DNA of 33,588 nucleotides from Kineosporia sp. A_224 (GCF_002198655.1 NZ_MWLN01000088.1:1-33588); one strand, 5' to 3'. Positions 15,266 through 25,241 are shown, numbered from the stretch's first letter. The notes: generated by a model from the sequence alone, not told the origin. Translations and numbers: made by a program.

Positions 15266-16342
15266 TCAGGCGCTGCGCCGAGCGATCTCCTCGCGGACGA
15301 CGGGCGCGACCTTGGTGCCGAACAGCTCGATCGAGCGCAGCACGGCCGCGTGCGGCATCGTCCCGAGCGCCGTCTGCAGGTTGAACCGGGTCATCCCGAA
15401 GATCTCGTGAAGGCGCAGCAGCTTCTCGACGACCTCGTCCGGGCTGCCGACGAGCAGGTGTCCGCGCAGCGTCCGGCCCTCCTCGTAGGCCTCGCGGCTC
15501 ATCGGGGCGAAACCGCGCTCGCGCCCGATCCGGCCCATCGTCGTCGAGTACGGGCCCCAGAACGTGTCGGCGGCGGCCTGCGAGGTGTCCGCGACGAGGC
15601 CGTGCATCCCGACCCCGAGCGGCAGCGGGTCGTGGTCGCTGCGGCGGGCGGCCTCGCGGTGCAGCTCGGCGAACGGCGCGAACCGCTCGGGCTCGCCCCC
15701 GATGATCGCGAGCATCATCGGCAGGCCGAGCGCGCCGGCCCGGACCACGGACTGCGGCGTCCCGCCGACGGCGATCCACACCGGCAGCTCGGTCTGCACC
15801 GGCAGCGGCCAGATCCGTTGGCCCGCAAGGGCTGCCCGGTGCCGGCCCTGCCAGGTGACCGGCGCCGGGCCGCCGTCGGACGGCGCCGCACCCGTGCCGG
15901 CGGCTGCGGCGGCGTCACGCAGGTCGAGGAGCAGGTCGAGCTTCTCGGTGAACAGCTCGTCGTAGTCGCCGAGGTCGTACCCGAACAGCGGGAACGACTC
16001 GACGAACGAGCCGCGCCCGGCCATGATCTCGGCCCGCCCGCCGGAGACGAGGTCCAGCGTCGCGAACTGCTGCCAGACCCGGACCGGGTCCTCGCTGGAG
16101 AGCACCGTGACCGCCGTCTGCAGCCGGATCCGCGACGTCCGGGCCGCACCGGCGGCGAGCGCCACGACGGGTGCGGACGCGAGGTAGTCGGCGCGGTGGT
16201 GCTCGCCGAGGCCGAAGACGTCGAGCCCGACCTCGTCGGCGAGCACGATCTCCTCGACGAGGTCCGTCATCCGCTGCGCGTGCGCGGCACGGCCGCCCGC
16301 GGGGTCGACGTCCGCGAAGGTGTACAGCCCGAGTTCGATCAC
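15266..16342 (-). CDS. LLM-class flavin-dependent oxidoreductase
   Basis: A 358-residue luciferase-like TIM-barrel protein. It begins [17 protein letters not shown] and shows [37 protein letters not shown], a GRGSF...[15 protein letters not shown] region and a C-terminal [13 protein letters not shown]. These match the group of monooxygenases that use reduced FMN supplied by a partner reductase. The start GTG 16342 overlaps the MFS stop (GTGA), so it is the last gene of the TetR-MFS-LLM operon. The substrate is unknown; with an exporter and TetR regulator it may modify a xenobiotic or natural product. Confidence 0.9.
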   Translation of the reverse strand: MIELGLYTFADVDPAGGRAAHAQRMTDLVEEIVLADEVGLDVFGLGEHHRADYLASAPVVALAAGAARTSRIRLQTAVTVLSSEDPVRVWQQFATLDLVSGGRAEIMAGRGSFVESFPLFGYDLGDYDELFTEKLDLLLDLRDAAAAAGTGAAPSDGGPAPVTWQGRHRAALAGQRIWPLPVQTELPVWIAVGGTPQSVVRAGALGLPMMLAIIGGEPERFAPFAELHREAARRSDHDPLPLGVGMHGLVADTSQAAADTFWGPYSTTMGRIGRERGFAPMSREAYEEGRTLRGHLLVGSPDEVVEKLLRLHEIFGMTRFNLQTALGTMPHAAVLRSIELFGTKVAPVVREEIARRSA

Positions 16343-17610
16343 CCGGCCAGCCTCTCATCCGCGAGGACCGCGACCGGCCGGCGGTCCGCGGTGACGTCGT
16401 CCGGGCCCGCCGCGACCGGCCGCGACACCCGGCCCTGCACGCCGCGCCACACCACCGGCAGGGACGCCGTGAGCAGCGCGGACACGACGGCGACGGCGAC
16501 GAACGGTACCCACGGCGCGATCGCGAACAGCCCGCCGGAGACGGCCGCCGACGCCGCGATCGCTGCGGTCTGGATGCTCGCGAACAGGCCCATGGCCCGG
16601 CCGGCACCGGCATCCGGGGCGGCCTCCGCGAGCAGGGACTGGGCCGCCGGCATCGCCATCGCGACACCGACCGACTCCAGCGCCCCGAGGCCGATGAGCC
16701 AGGGCAGCGACGAGATGAACGGGTAGATCACCGCGAAGACGATCGACGAACCGATCGCGCCGATGACGAGCACCCGCCGGTCCCGGTGGTCGGCGAGCCA
16801 GCCCGCGAGCGGGGTGACGACCACGAACGGGATCGCCCAGAGCGTCCAGGACAGGCCGATCTGCCACTCGACGGCGCCGCGGTGGTCGAGCAGAAGGGTC
16901 CATGTCGCGTCGTACACGCCGGTGAGGACGCCGCCGACGACGGCCGCGACGAGCACCCCGACGAGGACGCGCCCGCGCCGGCCGGTCCAGTCCAGGCGGG
17001 CGGCCGCGGCGTCCGCCGCCTCGGCGGCACCGGTCGGCCGCAGCCGGGCGAGGAGCACCGGGACGCCCGCGAGCAGCGCCCCGAGCGAGGAGACGACGAA
17101 CAGCTCGGCCATGTTCCGCAGGCCGACCAGCGTGCCGAGGATCGGGCCGATCGCGACGCCGGCGAGCTCACCGCCGTAGACGGCGGCGAAGGCCCGGCCG
17201 CGCAGGTCCGCGCGGACCGAGCGGGCGACGAGCGCGAGCATCGCGACCTGGGCGCCGCCGGCGAACGCGCCCTGCAGGCCCCGCAGCACGAGGTAGCCGG
17301 GGCCGCTCACGTCGAGGAGGAAGCCGAAGCTCGCGACGGCGTAGCCGACGAGCCCGACGAGGAGCACGGTGCGGTGCCCGATCCGGTCGCTGAGGCGGCC
17401 GGCGAGGTACTGCGCGACGAACGCGCCGACGAAGTACGCGGCCATGACGGCGCCGATGAGGCCCTCGGAGCTGCCGCGGTCCTTGAGGAACAGCGGGAGC
17501 AGGGGCAGGACGGCGGCGGCGCCGGTCCACTGCAGGAAGCTCGCCGTGGCGAGGGCCGCGACGACGGCCTTCGGCGACGACGCCACGGGGGCGGAGGTCT
17601 GGGAGCTCAT
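16339..17610 (-). CDS. MFS transporter
   Basis: A 423-residue protein with 12 predicted helices in two halves. It carries the MFS loop 2-3 signature as [19 protein letters not shown] and its counterpart in the second half as [17 protein letters not shown]. It resembles drug and metabolite exporters of the 12-helix group. It starts ATG 17610, two bases after the TetR stop codon, and overlaps the following oxidoreductase gene. Regulation by the upstream TetR protein is likely. The substrate cannot be deduced, and export rather than import is inferred from family resemblance. Confidence 0.88.
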   Translation of the reverse strand: MSSQTSAPVASSPKAVVAALATASFLQWTGAAAVLPLLPLFLKDRGSSEGLIGAVMAAYFVGAFVAQYLAGRLSDRIGHRTVLLVGLVGYAVASFGFLLDVSGPGYLVLRGLQGAFAGGAQVAMLALVARSVRADLRGRAFAAVYGGELAGVAIGPILGTLVGLRNMAELFVVSSLGALLAGVPVLLARLRPTGAAEAADAAAARLDWTGRRGRVLVGVLVAAVVGGVLTGVYDATWTLLLDHRGAVEWQIGLSWTLWAIPFVVVTPLAGWLADHRDRRVLVIGAIGSSIVFAVIYPFISSLPWLIGLGALESVGVAMAMPAAQSLLAEAAPDAGAGRAMGLFASIQTAAIAASAAVSGGLFAIAPWVPFVAVAVVSALLTASLPVVWRGVQGRVSRPVAAGPDDVTADRRPVAVLADERLAG

Positions 17611-17611
17611 C

Positions 17612-18169
17612 TCACTTCACCATCTCGAGCAGTCCGGTCCGGACCGCGGAACGCATCTGCGGGCTCAGGGCGTCGATGCCGAAGAGCTCGCACAACCACA
17701 GGCCGTCGGCGGCGAACCGGGCGATCGTCGCCGCGACGGGGTCGACCGAGTCGGTCTCGATCTCGTGCTGCCAGCCGGCGAAGGCCTCGCGGAGCGTCCC
17801 GAGCAGCTCGGGCTGGCTGGCGATCGCGGCGATGAGGGCGGAGCCCACCCGCTCGGTGCGCAGGTCGTCGTCGGTGACGGGCTCGGCGAGGCACTCCTCG
17901 ACGTACGCGCGGGCGAACTCGCCGGGCTCGGGCCGCAGGTCGCGGTGCGCCCGGATGCCCTCCTCGAACCGGCCGGTGAGCCGCTCGACCATGGCCTCGA
18001 CGAGGGCGTCCTTCGTGCGGAAGTGGTAGAGCACGCCGCCCTTGCTCATGCCGGCGCGCGCGGCGGCCTTCTCGAGGGTGAGGCAGGAGACGCCGTCGGT
18101 GAGGACGACGTCCTCCGCGGCCTCGAGGATGCGGTCGCGGGTGCTCACGGTGGTGCCGGCGGTGGCCAT
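17612..18169 (-). CDS. TetR-family transcriptional regulator
   Basis: A 185-residue repressor. The N-terminal helix-turn-helix is RDRILEAAEDVV...CLTLEKAAARAGMSKGGVLYHFRTKDALVEAM, a textbook TetR DNA-binding domain. The C-terminal ligand domain includes PELLGTLREAFAGWQHEIE and is less conserved. I chose ATG 18169. It begins 8 bases from a perfect 24-bp palindrome and is the first gene of the TetR-MFS-LLM operon, so it probably represses itself and the two downstream genes until an inducer binds. Effects on the divergent glycosylase gene are possible. Confidence 0.93.
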   Translation of the reverse strand: MATAGTTVSTRDRILEAAEDVVLTDGVSCLTLEKAAARAGMSKGGVLYHFRTKDALVEAMVERLTGRFEEGIRAHRDLRPEPGEFARAYVEECLAEPVTDDDLRTERVGSALIAAIASQPELLGTLREAFAGWQHEIETDSVDPVAATIARFAADGLWLCELFGIDALSPQMRSAVRTGLLEMVK

Positions 18170-18176
18170 GCCGAGT

Positions 18177-18200
18177 ACTGTACCGTCCGGACGGTACAGT
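18177..18200. promoter_or_regulatory. Perfect 24-bp palindrome, probable TetR operator
   Basis: The half-site ACTGTACCGTCC is followed directly by its exact reverse complement GGACGGTACAGT. It lies just upstream of the TetR start codon and within 100 bases of the divergent glycosylase start. Length, symmetry and place fit a TetR dimer or dimer-pair site that overlaps the promoter. Confidence 0.85.
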
Positions 18201-18297
18201 CGCCTTCCGATATCCCCCGTCCGGCCCCACGCGGCCGTGGCGTCCCACGACCCGGGCGGCCGCCCGGCCTGTCGGGGCTCTCGGCGATGCTGGAGCC

Positions 18298-19194
18298 GTG
18301 CAGACCGTCCGCGTCGACCTGTCCTTCCGGCCACCGCTCTTCCCGGACAACCTCTACGGGCACCTCGCCGCGACGGCGGTGCCCGGCGTCGAGGAGTGGC
18401 GGGACGGCGCGTACCGGCGCACCCTGCGGCTGCCGGGCGGCGCCGCGGTCGTCACGCTGCCGCTGCCGGCGGACGGCGCCACGCATGTCGCGGCGACCCT
18501 GCACCTCACCGACCCGCGCGACGAGGCGGCTGCGGTCGCGCACTGCCGCCGGATCCTCGACCTGGACGCCGACCCCGCCGTCGTCGACGGGCACCTGCGC
18601 AAGGACCCGGTGCTCGCGCCGCTCGTCGCCGCGGCGCCCGGGCGGCGCGTGCCCGGCTGCCCGGACGCGGCCGAGTTCGCGGTGCGCGCCGTCCTCGGCC
18701 AGCAGGTCTCCACGGCCGCCGCCCGCACCCACGCCGGCCGGCTCGTCGTCGCCCACGGCGAGCCCGTCACCGACCCGGACGGCGGCCTGACCCACCTCTT
18801 CCCTACCCCTGCCGCGCTCGCGACGCTCGACGAGGAGGCGCTGGCCCTGCCGGGGACCCGCCGCCGCACCCTCGTCGGCCTCGTCGCGGCGCTCGCGTCG
18901 GGGCAGGTCCGGCTCGGCGGCCAGGGCGGCTGCCGGGCGGGGCTCGACGCCTTCGCCGACCTCCCGGGCATCGGCCCGTGGACGGTCGAGTCGGTGGCGA
19001 TGCGGGCTCTCGGCGACCCGGACGCCTTCCTGCCCGGCGACCTCGGCGTCGCCGTCGCGGCGAAGGGTCTTCGCCTTCCCTCGACCCCCGGCGCGCTCAC
19101 GGCCCGCGCCGAGGCCTGGCGGCCGTACCGCGCCTACGCCGTCCAGCACCTGTGGGCGACGGGCGCCCACGCGGTGAACCTGCTGCCGGCCTGA
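18298..19194 (+). CDS. DNA-3-methyladenine glycosylase II (AlkA-type)
   Basis: A 298-residue helix-hairpin-helix DNA glycosylase that removes alkylated bases. The C-terminal half carries EFAVRAVLGQQVSTAAARTHA, the HhH motif LPGIGPWTVESVAMRALGD and the catalytic Asp in FLPGDLGV. The N-terminal half is the AlkA-type beta domain (RVDLSFRPPLFPDNLYGHL). Unlike many actinobacterial homologues there is no fused Ada-like regulatory domain. The start is GTG 18298, with a poor ribosome-binding site. The TetR operator region is shared upstream, and the 3' end forms a hairpin with the hutF 3' end. Confidence 0.88.
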   Translation: MQTVRVDLSFRPPLFPDNLYGHLAATAVPGVEEWRDGAYRRTLRLPGGAAVVTLPLPADGATHVAATLHLTDPRDEAAAVAHCRRILDLDADPAVVDGHLRKDPVLAPLVAAAPGRRVPGCPDAAEFAVRAVLGQQVSTAAARTHAGRLVVAHGEPVTDPDGGLTHLFPTPAALATLDEEALALPGTRRRTLVGLVAALASGQVRLGGQGGCRAGLDAFADLPGIGPWTVESVAMRALGDPDAFLPGDLGVAVAAKGLRLPSTPGALTARAEAWRPYRAYAVQHLWATGAHAVNLLPA

Positions 19195-19215
19195 GGCCCG
19201 CCCCCGGACCTCAGG
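19190..19215. terminator. Short bidirectional hairpin between alkA-type gene and hutF
   Basis: CCTGAGG (19190-19196) pairs exactly with CCTCAGG (19209-19215) around a 12-base loop. The plus-strand stop codon TGA (19192-19194) lies inside the left arm, and the hutF stop (19216-19218) begins right after the right arm. The whole gap between the two convergent genes is 21 bases. Confidence 0.55.
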
Positions 19216-20565
19216 TCAGTGGTCGCCCCAGGCCCGGTTGACCGCGGCCGCGAGCAGCCGCGCGATGGACCGCTCGCCGTCCGGCTCGAGCCGCACGTGC
19301 CGGCCGTCGGCGACGACGGTGCGGCCCGAGGCGACGACGGCGTGCACGTCGCCGCCGGCGGCGACGAGCGGTGCCTGGGACGGCAGCGCGCCCGCGGTGC
19401 GCAGCGAGTCCAGCCGCAGTGCGACGAGGTCGCAGAGGGCGCCGACCTCGATCTTCCCGGCGTCGTTCCAGCCGAGCGCCGCGTGGCCGGCCGGGGCGAG
19501 CGCGTCGACGAGCTCGCCGACGGTGAACCGGCCGCGGTGCCCCGAGCGCAGCCGCTCGTGCATCTCCAGGCCGCGGCTCTCGGCGAGCATGTCGACGACG
19601 ACGTGCTGGTCGGAGCCGAGCGCGAGCGGTGACCCGGCGTCGCGCAGCGCGCGGGCCGGGCCGATGCCGTCGGCGAGGTCCCGCTCGGTCGTCGGGCAGA
19701 CGCACACCGTCGTCGTCGAGTCGCCGAGCATCGTGATGTCGGCGTCGGTGAGGTGCGTCGCGTGGACGGCGGTCGTCGCCGACCCGAGGACGCCGTGCTC
19801 GGCGAGCAGCGCGGTCGGCGTGCAGCCGTAGACCTGCAGGCACGCCTCGTTCTCGGCGGGCTGCTCGGACAGGTGCACGTGGAGCGGGCGCGGGCCGTCG
19901 TCGTCCTGGGCCGCCTCCACGACGATGTCGAGCTGGTCGGCGGGGACGGCGCGCACCGAGTGCACGGCGGCCGCGACCCGGAACCGCTCGTCGTCCTTCA
20001 TCATGCTGACCCGGTCGGCCCAGCCCTCGGCGTCCCCGTCGTCGAACCGGCGCTGGACGCCCTCGAGCGGCACGTCGATGCCGCCGGTGAGGTAGCACGT
20101 GTCGAGCAGGGTGAGCCGGATGCCCGCAGCGTGCGCGGCGTCCCGCAGGGCCTCGCCCATCGCGTTCGGGTCGCCGTAGCGGGCCCCGCCCGGCCCGTGG
20201 TGCAGGTAGTGGAACTCGCCGACGCAGGTGATCCCGGCGAGCGCCATCTCGCCGTACACGGCGGTCGCGAGCTCGCGGTAGGAGTCCGGGTCGAGGCGGT
20301 CGGCGAGGGTGTACATCCGGTCGCGCCACGTCCAGAACGTGCCGCCGTCGAGGTTCGTCCGGCCGCGCAGGGCCCGGTGGAACGCGTGCGAGTGCGCGTT
20401 CGCGAAGCCGGGCAGGACGAGACCCTCGAGCCGGACGTCGCCCTCGACCGGCCGGACGCCGGCGGTCACGGCGCTGACCCGCCCGGCGGCGTCCGCCTCG
20501 ACCCGCACCCCGGACGCCGGACCGGTCGGCAGCCACGCGTGCTCGCACCACCACGACCTGGTCAC
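19216..20565 (-). CDS. hutF: Formimidoylglutamate deiminase
   Basis: A metal-dependent amidohydrolase of about 449 residues that converts N-formimidoyl-glutamate to N-formyl-glutamate and ammonia. It shows FANAHSHAFHRALRG (metal His pair), TWRDRMY, GEFHYLHHGPGG, the catalytic LHVHLSEQPAENEAC, VHATHLTDAD and the Asp in LALGSDQHVVVD. I chose GTG 20565 because GGGAGGA lies 8 bases upstream and the product then begins MTRSWWCEHAWLP as in the family; an ATG at 20586 has no ribosome-binding site. It is the last gene of the hutH-hutU-hydrolase-hutF operon, with an 89-base gap before it. Its presence shows the deiminase branch is used rather than direct formimidoyl-glutamate hydrolysis. Confidence 0.93.
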   Translation of the reverse strand: MTRSWWCEHAWLPTGPASGVRVEADAAGRVSAVTAGVRPVEGDVRLEGLVLPGFANAHSHAFHRALRGRTNLDGGTFWTWRDRMYTLADRLDPDSYRELATAVYGEMALAGITCVGEFHYLHHGPGGARYGDPNAMGEALRDAAHAAGIRLTLLDTCYLTGGIDVPLEGVQRRFDDGDAEGWADRVSMMKDDERFRVAAAVHSVRAVPADQLDIVVEAAQDDDGPRPLHVHLSEQPAENEACLQVYGCTPTALLAEHGVLGSATTAVHATHLTDADITMLGDSTTTVCVCPTTERDLADGIGPARALRDAGSPLALGSDQHVVVDMLAESRGLEMHERLRSGHRGRFTVGELVDALAPAGHAALGWNDAGKIEVGALCDLVALRLDSLRTAGALPSQAPLVAAGGDVHAVVASGRTVVADGRHVRLEPDGERSIARLLAAAVNRAWGDH

Positions 20566-20653
20566 GACGGCGATCCTCCCGCACATCGGGGGCGGCCCGC
20601 GACGCCGTGGGCCGATCGGTTCCCGGCCGCAGGGACGGGCACGACGGCCGCGC

Positions 20654-21937
20654 TCAGCCGCACAGGTCCGCGAGGACGGCGGCCAGCGCCCGGACACCGG
20701 TCGCCCGGTCGTCGGGCTCGGCGAACTCGTCCGGGGCGTGCGAGGTGCCCGTGGGGTTCCGGACGAAGAGCATCGCGGCGGCGACCCCGTGCTGCGAGAG
20801 CACCCCGGCGTCGTGCCCGGCCCCGGTCGGGATGACCGGCACCGGCGGGGCCGCGGCGTCCCGGCCGACGGCCCGCCCGGCCGCGGCGGCGACCCGGTCC
20901 CCGAGCGCCGGGTCGAGCAGCGTCGCGGGCGACCACGACTCCTCGATGATGCCGAAGCCCTGACCGGCGAGGTCGGCGAGGACGGCGTGCACCTGCTCCT
21001 CGGTGTCCGCCCGGCAGTCCAGCCACGCGGTGACCCGGGACGGGATCGCGTTGACGGCGTTGGGCCGGACGTCGAGCTTGCCGACCGTGCCCACGGCGCC
21101 CTGGGCGGCGGCCGCCGCCCGGACCGCGGGCACGAACCGCGCGAGCTCGAGCATCGGGTCGTCGCGGTCCTCGAGCCGGGTGGCGCCCGCGTGGTCGGCC
21201 TTGCCGAGCAGGTCCACCCGCCAGCGGCCGTGCGCCTTGATGAGGCTCGCCGCGGCCACCGGCCGGTCGACGTCCGGGCGGGAGAGCCAGCGGCCCTGCT
21301 CGACGTGGAGCTCGACGAACACCCCGACCCGGCGCAGGGTCTCGTCGTCCCGTCCGACGGCCGCCGGGTCGAGACCGACGCCCCTCAGGCCCTCGGCGTA
21401 CGTGGAACCGGCGGCGTCCGTGAGCCCGAGCACGGTCTCGGGCCGGGAGATCCCGGTGAGCAGCCGCGACCCGGAGCAGGCGAGCCCGTAGCGGCCGCCC
21501 TCCTCGTCGACGAAGCGGACGAGGCCGATCGGCCGGGTCGGCGTGAACCCCTGCGCGCGCAGCAGGTCGAGCGCGGCGAGCGCGGACGCCGTGCCGAGCG
21601 GGCCGTCCATCGGGCCGCCGTCCGGCACCGAGTCGAGGTGGCTGCCGGTGACGATCCCGGGCCGGCCGGCGGCGACCGCGACGTCCGGGTCGCCCCACCA
21701 CGCCCACTGGTTGCCGCACCGGTCCGTCGTCACGTCGAGACCGCGGACGCGGCAGGCGTCCTCGAACCACTCGCCGAGCGCGACGTCCTCGCGGGTGAAC
21801 GCGAAGCGCCGGTAGCCGCCGGTCTGCGGGTCGCGGCCGACGGCGGCGATCTCGTCGAGAAGGGAGTTGACGGCCGTCCCGTCGAGCGCGGGGTCCAGCG
21901 GCGACGTGCCGTTCACGGTGATGTCCACGCCGGACAT
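20654..21937 (-). CDS. M20-family amidohydrolase (allantoate amidohydrolase / N-carbamoylase type)
   Basis: A metallopeptidase-fold amidase of about 427 residues. It shows GIVTGSHLDSVPDGGPMDGPLG (metal His and Asp), VRFVDEEGGRYG (catalytic Glu pair), VFVELHVEQGRWL (metal His), GKADHAGATRL (dimer-domain His) and TGAGHDAGVLSQHG. Relatives cut allantoate, ureidoglycolate or N-carbamoyl-amino acids. Its place between hutU and hutF, with no hutG in view, suggests it hydrolyses N-formyl-glutamate to glutamate and formate; that is inference. I chose ATG 21937 (GGGAGGGG five bases upstream); GTG 21943 overlapping the hutU stop is also possible. Confidence 0.85.
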   Translation of the reverse strand: MSGVDITVNGTSPLDPALDGTAVNSLLDEIAAVGRDPQTGGYRRFAFTREDVALGEWFEDACRVRGLDVTTDRCGNQWAWWGDPDVAVAAGRPGIVTGSHLDSVPDGGPMDGPLGTASALAALDLLRAQGFTPTRPIGLVRFVDEEGGRYGLACSGSRLLTGISRPETVLGLTDAAGSTYAEGLRGVGLDPAAVGRDDETLRRVGVFVELHVEQGRWLSRPDVDRPVAAASLIKAHGRWRVDLLGKADHAGATRLEDRDDPMLELARFVPAVRAAAAAQGAVGTVGKLDVRPNAVNAIPSRVTAWLDCRADTEEQVHAVLADLAGQGFGIIEESWSPATLLDPALGDRVAAAAGRAVGRDAAAPPVPVIPTGAGHDAGVLSQHGVAAAMLFVRNPTGTSHAPDEFAEPDDRATGVRALAAVLADLCG

Positions 21938-21939
21938 CC

Positions 21940-23637
21940 TCACCCCTCCCGCATCGGCGTGCGCACACCCCGCTCCGCGGCGACGTCCACGGCCCGGTCG
22001 TAGCCGGCGTCGACGTGCCGGATGACGCCCATGCCGGGGTCGTTCGTCAGCACCCGCTCGAGCTTGCGGGCAGCCAGCGGGGTGCCGTCCGCGACCGACA
22101 CCTGGCCGGCGTGGATCGACCGGCCGATCCCGACGCCGCCGCCGTGGTGGATCGAGACCCAGGTCGCGCCGGACGACGCCGCGACGAGCCCGTTGAGCAG
22201 CGGCCAGTCGGCGATCGCGTCGGAGCCGTCGAGCATCGACTCGGTCTCGCGGTACGGCGAGGCGACCGAGCCGCAGTCGAGGTGGTCGCGGCCGATGACG
22301 ATCGGGGCGCTCACCTCTCCGCTGGCGACGAGGTCGTTGAAGGCCAGGCCGGCCTTGTCGCGCTCGCCGTAGCCGAGCCAGCAGATCCGCGCGGGCAGGC
22401 CCTGGAACGCGACCTTGTCCTGCGCGGCGCGGATCCAGCGGTGCAGGTGGTCGTCGTCCGGGAAGAGGTCGAGGACGGCCTTGTCGGTGCGGGCGATGTC
22501 CTTCGGGTCGCCGGACAGCGCCGCCCAGCGGAACGGGCCCTTGCCCTCGCAGAACAGCGGCCGGATGTAGGCCGGCACGAAGCCGGGGAACGCGAACGCC
22601 CGGTCGTAGCCGCCCTGGCGGGCCTCGTCGCGGATCGAGTTGCCGTAGTCGAAGACCTCGGCACCGGCGTCCAGGAAGCCGACCATCGCCTCGACGTGCT
22701 TCGCCATCGACGCCCGGGCCCGGTCGGTGAACTCCTCGGGCTTGGCCTCGGCGTAGTCGTGCCAGTCCCCGAGGTCGACCCCCTCGGGGAGGTAGGACAG
22801 CGGGTCGTGCGCGCTCGTCTGGTCGGTGACGACGTCGACCTCGACCCCGCGGCGCAGCAGCTCGGGCAGGACCGTCGCGCAGTTGCCGACGAGCCCGACC
22901 GACAGCGCCCGACGCTCGGCCTTCGCCGCGAGCACCCGGCGCAGCGCGTCGTCGAGGGCGGCTTCGCCCTCACCTGTGGCGACCTCGTCGAGGTAGCGGG
23001 TCTCGACCCGGCGGCGCAGCCGGTGCCCGTCGACGTCGACGACGAGGCAGACCCCGCCGTTGAGGGTGACCGAGAGCGGCTGCGCGCCGCCCATGCCGCC
23101 GCAGCCGCCGGTCACGGTGACGGTGCCGGCCAGCGTCCCGCCGAACCGCTTCGCCGCGACGGCCGCGAACGTCTCGTAGGTGCCCTGGAGGATGCCCTGG
23201 GTGCCGATGTAGATCCACGACCCGGCGGTCATCTGGCCGTACATCGTCAGGCCGAGGTGCTCCAGCCGACGGAACTCGGGCCACGTCGCCCAGTCACCGA
23301 CGAGGTTGGAGTTCGCGATGAGCACCCGCGGCGCCCACTCGTGGGTGCGCATGACCCCGACGGGCCGGCCGGACTGCACGAGGAGCGTCTCGTCGTCCGC
23401 GAGCCCGCGCAGCGTGCGGCAGATCGCGTCGAAGCTCGCCCAGTCCCGCGCGGCCTTGCCGGTGCCGCCGTAGACGACGAGGTCGTCGGGGCGCTCGGCG
23501 ACGTCCGGGTCGAGGTTGTTCATGAGCATCCGCAGCGGCGCCTCGGTCTGCCAGGAGCGGGCGGACAGGGTCGTGCCGCGCGGGGCCGTGACCGGCCGCG
23601 GGCCGGGAACCGTTGCAGGAACAGGGGTCTGGGTCAT
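21940..23637 (-). CDS. hutU: Urocanate hydratase
   Basis: A 565-residue NAD+-dependent enzyme turning urocanate into imidazolonepropionate. It has [20 protein letters not shown]-like opening text (here [20 protein letters not shown]), the dinucleotide loop [42 protein letters not shown], whose Cys matches the known active-site position as I recall it, and [16 protein letters not shown]. Length and motif order are standard. The start ATG 23637 overlaps the hutH stop in an ATGA, with GGGAGA upstream. It is the second gene of the hut operon. Confidence 0.97.
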   Translation of the reverse strand: MTQTPVPATVPGPRPVTAPRGTTLSARSWQTEAPLRMLMNNLDPDVAERPDDLVVYGGTGKAARDWASFDAICRTLRGLADDETLLVQSGRPVGVMRTHEWAPRVLIANSNLVGDWATWPEFRRLEHLGLTMYGQMTAGSWIYIGTQGILQGTYETFAAVAAKRFGGTLAGTVTVTGGCGGMGGAQPLSVTLNGGVCLVVDVDGHRLRRRVETRYLDEVATGEGEAALDDALRRVLAAKAERRALSVGLVGNCATVLPELLRRGVEVDVVTDQTSAHDPLSYLPEGVDLGDWHDYAEAKPEEFTDRARASMAKHVEAMVGFLDAGAEVFDYGNSIRDEARQGGYDRAFAFPGFVPAYIRPLFCEGKGPFRWAALSGDPKDIARTDKAVLDLFPDDDHLHRWIRAAQDKVAFQGLPARICWLGYGERDKAGLAFNDLVASGEVSAPIVIGRDHLDCGSVASPYRETESMLDGSDAIADWPLLNGLVAASSGATWVSIHHGGGVGIGRSIHAGQVSVADGTPLAARKLERVLTNDPGMGVIRHVDAGYDRAVDVAAERGVRTPMREG

Positions 23638-25241
23638 CGCAGGTCTCCCGTGACGGTCTGGACGGCGGCCAGGACGGCGCCGGAGCGGACGAGGTCGGTG
23701 GCGGCGGCGATCTCCGGCGCGAGGTGCCGGTCCGGGCCGGGGCCCTGCACGCCGTGGGCCCGCAGGAGCACCCGGACGGCCTCGCTGGCCGGACCGGGGC
23801 GCAGGTTCGGAAGCGTTGCCGTGCAGCGCATCTCGAGCGCCCGCGCGGCGGTGAGCAGCTCGATGGCGAGCACGGAGGCGAGCCCGTCGACGGCCCGGCG
23901 GAGCTTGCGGGCGGCGTGCCAGCCCATCGAGACGTGGTCCTCCTGCATGGCGGACGACGGGATCGAGTCGACCGAGGCCGGGGCGGCGAGCCGCTTGAGC
24001 TCGGAGACGATCCCGGCGGCCGTGTACTGGGCGATCATGAGGCCGGAGTCGACACCCGCGTCGTGCGCGAGGAACGGCGGCAGGCCCTGGTTGCGGCTCT
24101 TGTCGAGGAAGCGGTCGGTGCGCCGCTCGCTCATGCTCGCGACGTCGGCGACGGCGATCGCGAGGAAGTCCAGGGCGTACCCGACGGGCGCCCCGTGGAA
24201 GTTGCCGTTCGACTCGACCCGGCCGTCGAGGGTGACGACCGGGTTGTCGATCGCCGACGCGAGCTCGCGGTCGGCGACCGTGCGGGCGTGCGCGACGGTG
24301 TCCCGGGCGGCGCCGTGGACCTGCGGTGCGCAGCGCAGCGAGTAGGCGTCCTGCACGCGGGTGCAGTCCGGCGTCTGGTGGCTCGCGACGACCCCGGACG
24401 ACGCGAGCACGGCCCGCAGGTTGGCCGCCGAGTCGGCCTGGCCGGGGTGCGGGCGCAGCGTCATGAGGTCGGCCGCGAAGGCGCGGTCCGTGCCCAGCAG
24501 CGCCTCGACCGACATCGCGGCGGCGACGTCCGCGACCCGCAGCAGCCCCTGCAGGTCGTGCAGGGCGAGCGCGAGCATCCCGAGCATGCCGTCGGTGCCG
24601 TTGATGAGCGCCAGCCCCTCCTTCGCAGCGAGCGTCACGGGCGCGAGCCCGGCCGCGGCGAGCGCGTCGGCGGCGGGCACGAGCGCGCCGGTGGCGTCCC
24701 GGACCTGCCCCTCGCCGATGAGCGCGAGCGCGGCCGCCGACAGCGGCGCCAGGTCCCCCGAGCAGCCGAGCGAGCCGTACTCGTGGACGACGGGTGTGAT
24801 GCCCGCGGAGAGCATCGCCGCGTACGCCTGCGCCGTCCCCGCCCGGACGCCGGTCCGCCCGGTGGCGAGGGTGTGCAGCCGCAGGAGCATGAGGCCGCGG
24901 ACGACCTCGCGCTCGACCTCCGGGCCGGTGCCCGCCGCGTGCGAGCGGACGAGGCTGCGCTGGAGCTGCTCGCGCGCCGCACCGGGGATGTGCAGGGTGG
25001 CGAGCGCCCCGAAGCCGGTGGAGACGCCGTAGACCGGCTCGTCGAGGGCGGCGAGCGCCTCGACGGCCTGCCGGGTCGCCGCGACGGCGTCCAGCGCCTC
25101 GGGCGTGAGGACGACGGGCGCCCCGTGCCGGGCGACCGCCACGACGTCCTCGACGGTGAGGGGGGCCGGCCCGACGTGGACGGCCGCCGGGGCGCCGTGC
25201 GCACCCGTGGGCGGGACGGCGGCGAGGTCGGTGAGGGTCAT
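23634..25241 (-). CDS. hutH: Histidine ammonia-lyase
   Basis: A 535-residue MIO-dependent lyase that removes ammonia from histidine to give urocanate. The catalytic Tyr sits in [12 protein letters not shown] (Tyr71). The cofactor-forming tripeptide is Cys160-Ser161-Gly162 in [13 protein letters not shown], where the textbook motif is Ala-Ser-Gly. Further family blocks are [32 protein letters not shown] and [14 protein letters not shown] chose ATG 25241; the open frame continues upstream but only as antisense-like text. The first gene of the hut operon, it follows a HutR-like operator and a hairpin touching its start codon. No clear Shine-Dalgarno is seen. Confidence 0.97.
   Translation of the reverse strand: MTLTDLAAVPPTGAHGAPAAVHVGPAPLTVEDVVAVARHGAPVVLTPEALDAVAATRQAVEALAALDEPVYGVSTGFGALATLHIPGAAREQLQRSLVRSHAAGTGPEVEREVVRGLMLLRLHTLATGRTGVRAGTAQAYAAMLSAGITPVVHEYGSLGCSGDLAPLSAAALALIGEGQVRDATGALVPAADALAAAGLAPVTLAAKEGLALINGTDGMLGMLALALHDLQGLLRVADVAAAMSVEALLGTDRAFAADLMTLRPHPGQADSAANLRAVLASSGVVASHQTPDCTRVQDAYSLRCAPQVHGAARDTVAHARTVADRELASAIDNPVVTLDGRVESNGNFHGAPVGYALDFLAIAVADVASMSERRTDRFLDKSRNQGLPPFLAHDAGVDSGLMIAQYTAAGIVSELKRLAAPASVDSIPSSAMQEDHVSMGWHAARKLRRAVDGLASVLAIELLTAARALEMRCTATLPNLRPGPASEAVRVLLRAHGVQGPGPDRHLAPEIAAATDLVRSGAVLAAVQTVTGDLR

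Noticed and set aside
14200-19215. Mobile island inside the hut region
   Set aside because: No integrase, transposase, flanking repeats or clear composition change; kept only as a synteny oddity.
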